In this document: positions 5,549 through 6,685 of the stretch, one piece after another | How the letters are laid out: each line of letters begins with the position of its first letter | How positions within the stretch are numbered: the first letter of the stretch is position 1 | Assembly (NCBI GenBank): GCA_017556885.1 | Contig: JAFYLV010000048.1 | Span: forward strand, 1-6,685 | Direction of reading: 5' to 3' | DNA from: Clostridia bacterium | GTDB lineage: Bacteria; Bacillota; Clostridia; Oscillospirales; QAMX01 | Length of the DNA stretch: 6,685 bases | Notes under the pieces: generated by a model | Told to the model about the DNA's origin: nothing | The model's database searches: none | Seen by the model: only the letters and a program-made list of their open reading frames with translations | Translations under genes and position numbers: made by a program

Positions 5549-6331
5549 ATGAAGATCGGTTACAGCGGCGGTCTGCGGTGGATCGAGACCGCAGCAAAGC
5601 TTGGATATGATTATTTCGAGACGGGTGTTGCGGATATTGCCGCCCTCTCCGACGAGGCATTTGCGGAGGCAAAGGCAAACGTGGCTGCGGCGGGGATTCC
5701 CTTGCTGGCAGGCAATGCGACCTTCCCCAAGGCAACGCCTCTGGCAGGTCCGGAGGTGGACATCGGCGCAACGGAACGCCACCTGCGCCATGCCTTCCGC
5801 CGGATGGCGGAGCTTGGGTGCCGCATCGTGGTCATGGGCAGCGGAAAACGCAGAGAATACCCCGAGGATTTCCCCCGGGAGACGGCGATGCGTCAGCTTG
5901 CACTTGCGGCAACGCTCATGGGTGAGATCGCGGCGGAAAACGGCATGGTCGCCGTTATGGAGCCGCTGTGCCGCAAGGAAACAAACCTCATCAACACCGT
6001 CGCCGAGGGCGGCGAATTTGTGGAGCAGGTCGCCTGTCCCGGATTCCTGCTGCTTGCCGACTATTATCACATGGCCGCAGACTCCGAGGGCGTGGAAGGC
6101 TTGAAGACCTACGGAAAGCTTCTGCGCCATGCACACATTGCCGAGCCGGAGGGGCGTGGCCCTGTTCCGACGGGCAGCGATGCCTGTGATCCCTTCTTCG
6201 CCGCGCTCAAAGAGATCGGCTATACGGGAATGCTCTCCTTTGAGGGTATCATGCCCAAGGAAGGAACGGAGGAGGCCATGGCGGAGACCCTGGTAAGCCT
6301 GCGCCGGTTTGCGGAAAAATACGGTCTGTAA
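5549..6331 (+). CDS. Sugar phosphate isomerase/epimerase family protein (xylose isomerase-like TIM barrel)
   Basis: A 260-residue protein of the xylose isomerase-like / AP endonuclease 2 fold, a family of metal-dependent enzymes that isomerise or epimerise sugars and related polyols. The start MKIGYSGGLRWIETAAKLGYDYFE is the usual first strand and helix with an acidic residue (E24). Likely metal-site residues are E138 in VAVMEPL, D171 and H174 in LLADYYHM, H196 in RHAHIAEP and E232 in LSFEG, in the order expected for the fold. E138, D171, H196 and E232 would be the direct ligands. The first 42 codons of the longer open frame are rejected as overlap with the upstream gene. It follows the nucleoside hydrolase by 16 bases, so it may act on the ribose released or on a modified nucleoside sugar. 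That is inference from context; the exact substrate cannot be read from the sequence. Confidence 0.85.
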   Translation: MKIGYSGGLRWIETAAKLGYDYFETGVADIAALSDEAFAEAKANVAAAGIPLLAGNATFPKATPLAGPEVDIGATERHLRHAFRRMAELGCRIVVMGSGKRREYPEDFPRETAMRQLALAATLMGEIAAENGMVAVMEPLCRKETNLINTVAEGGEFVEQVACPGFLLLADYYHMAADSEGVEGLKTYGKLLRHAHIAEPEGRGPVPTGSDACDPFFAALKEIGYTGMLSFEGIMPKEGTEEAMAETLVSLRRFAEKYGL

Positions 6332-6382
6332 GGGATAAAAGAAAGCATTTCGGCACATCCTATGCCCGAAGATCAAAAGGGC

Positions 6383-6389
6383 AAGGAGG
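6383..6389 (+). promoter_or_regulatory. Ribosome binding site that sets the start of the YtxH-like gene
   Basis: AAGGAGG lies eight bases before the ATG at 6398, an ideal distance. The ATG at 6392 is only two bases away and the one at 6362 lies upstream of it, so neither can use this site. The ATG at 6401 would also be possible and changes the product by one residue. Confidence 0.75.
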
Positions 6390-6397
6390 ATATGTCA

Positions 6398-6571
6398 ATG
6401 ATGAAGGGCTTTGTCACGGGGATGTTCGCGGGCGTTGCTGCGGGAATGGCCGCGGGGATGCTCATCGCACCCATGACCGACCGGAATATGCGTGCCTTCA
6501 AAAAGAACGCAAATAAGACCATGCGTGCCATGGCTGACCTTGCGGAAGGCATGGGTATCGGGGCAAAATGA
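6398..6571 (+). CDS. Small YtxH-like glycine-zipper membrane protein
   Basis: A 57-residue protein. It starts MMKGFVTGMFAGVAAGMAAG, one membrane-spanning helix (about residues 3-24) with glycines every three or four positions, then LIAPMTDRNMRAFKKNA, a short basic and amphipathic tail. A glycine-zipper helix followed by an L-x-A-P turn and charged helix is the layout of YtxH-type proteins, small membrane-associated proteins linked to general stress in Bacillus. Their biochemical role is not established. Such proteins are usually somewhat longer, so the family assignment is tentative. It lies 66 bases after the TIM-barrel gene, has no clear promoter of its own, and ends five bases before a strong terminator, so it is probably the last gene of the htpG transcript. 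Confidence 0.72.
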   Translation: MMKGFVTGMFAGVAAGMAAGMLIAPMTDRNMRAFKKNANKTMRAMADLAEGMGIGAK

Positions 6572-6576
6572 ATGAG

Positions 6577-6614
6577 AAAAGCGGCTGCCTGCAAAAGCGG
6601 GCAGCCGCTTTTTT
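6577..6614 (+). terminator. Intrinsic terminator closing the htpG operon
   Basis: GCGGCTGCCTGC (6581-6592) pairs with GCGGGCAGCCGC (6597-6608) over 12 base pairs with one G-U and an AAAA loop. The flanking AAAA (6577-6580) and TTTT extend the stem, and TTTTTT (6609-6614) is the U-tract. It is the only terminator on the plus strand after the htpG promoter, so it marks the likely end of a four-gene transcript. Confidence 0.95.
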
Positions 6615-6627
6615 ATGGGAATCAAAA

Positions 6628-6656
6628 TTGAAAAAGGGTGCGAAATGTGCTATACT
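6628..6656 (+). promoter_or_regulatory. Sigma-A type promoter of a gene beyond the right edge
   Basis: TTGAAA (6628-6633) and TATACT (6651-6656) are 17 bases apart, and TGC directly before the -10 gives an extended element. Transcription should start near 6663 and leave the window. The remaining bases to 6685 contain no convincing ribosome binding site or start codon, so the gene driven is unknown. Confidence 0.87.
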
Positions 6657-6685
6657 TTCCATGTGATCTGCGAATAACTCCCCAA

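Noticed and set aside
5507..6376. Minus-strand open frame antisense to the TIM-barrel gene
   Set aside because: The plus strand encodes a coherent isomerase fold with metal ligands in order; the antisense product has no motif.
6362..6397. Earlier start for the YtxH-like gene
   Set aside because: The AAGGAGG at 6383-6389 lies after this ATG and fits the ATG at 6398 instead; the extra residues are hydrophilic and would precede the membrane helix.

Overview
The window looks like a chromosomal housekeeping stretch of a GC-rich Firmicute, most likely of the class Clostridia. The grounds are strong GGAGG-type ribosome binding sites, sigma-A style promoters, U-tailed intrinsic terminators, an aroF-tyrA gene pair and a YtxH-like small protein. 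The genus cannot be fixed from the sequence alone. No mobile element, CRISPR array, rRNA or tRNA was seen.

Left half (minus strand, read right to left from about 2610). A short leader transcript encodes a 28-residue peptide with eight tyrosines. It runs into a strong intrinsic terminator just ahead of a type I-beta DAHP synthase (aroF). Prephenate dehydrogenase (tyrA) follows with no gap, then a membrane methyltransferase of the ICMT/PEMT type that runs off the left edge. The leader contains alternative pairing segments able to form 1:2, 2:3 (antiterminator) and 3:4 (terminator) helices. This is the layout of ribosome-mediated transcription attenuation, here apparently sensing charged tRNA-Tyr. 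It is the most notable thing in the window, because low-GC Gram-positive aromatic operons are more usually described with T-box leaders, and no T-box was seen.

Centre (2577-2753). A divergent regulatory region separates the aromatic operon from htpG. On the plus strand it holds a near-consensus promoter (TTGAAA, 17 bases, TACAAT). On the minus strand it holds a weaker extended -10 promoter embedded in a long inverted repeat.

Right half (plus strand). htpG (HSP90 chaperone), a nucleoside hydrolase, a xylose-isomerase-like TIM-barrel protein and a small glycine-zipper YtxH-like protein follow one another with short gaps and no terminator until 6577-6614. They are probably one transcript. After that terminator a new promoter (TTGAAA, 17 bases, TATACT) points out of the right edge.

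Functionally, AroF commits erythrose-4-phosphate and PEP to the shikimate route and TyrA draws prephenate toward tyrosine. A tyrosine-codon attenuator in front of both makes a closed feedback loop. The htpG group joins a chaperone to a probable nucleoside-salvage pair; why these travel together is not evident.
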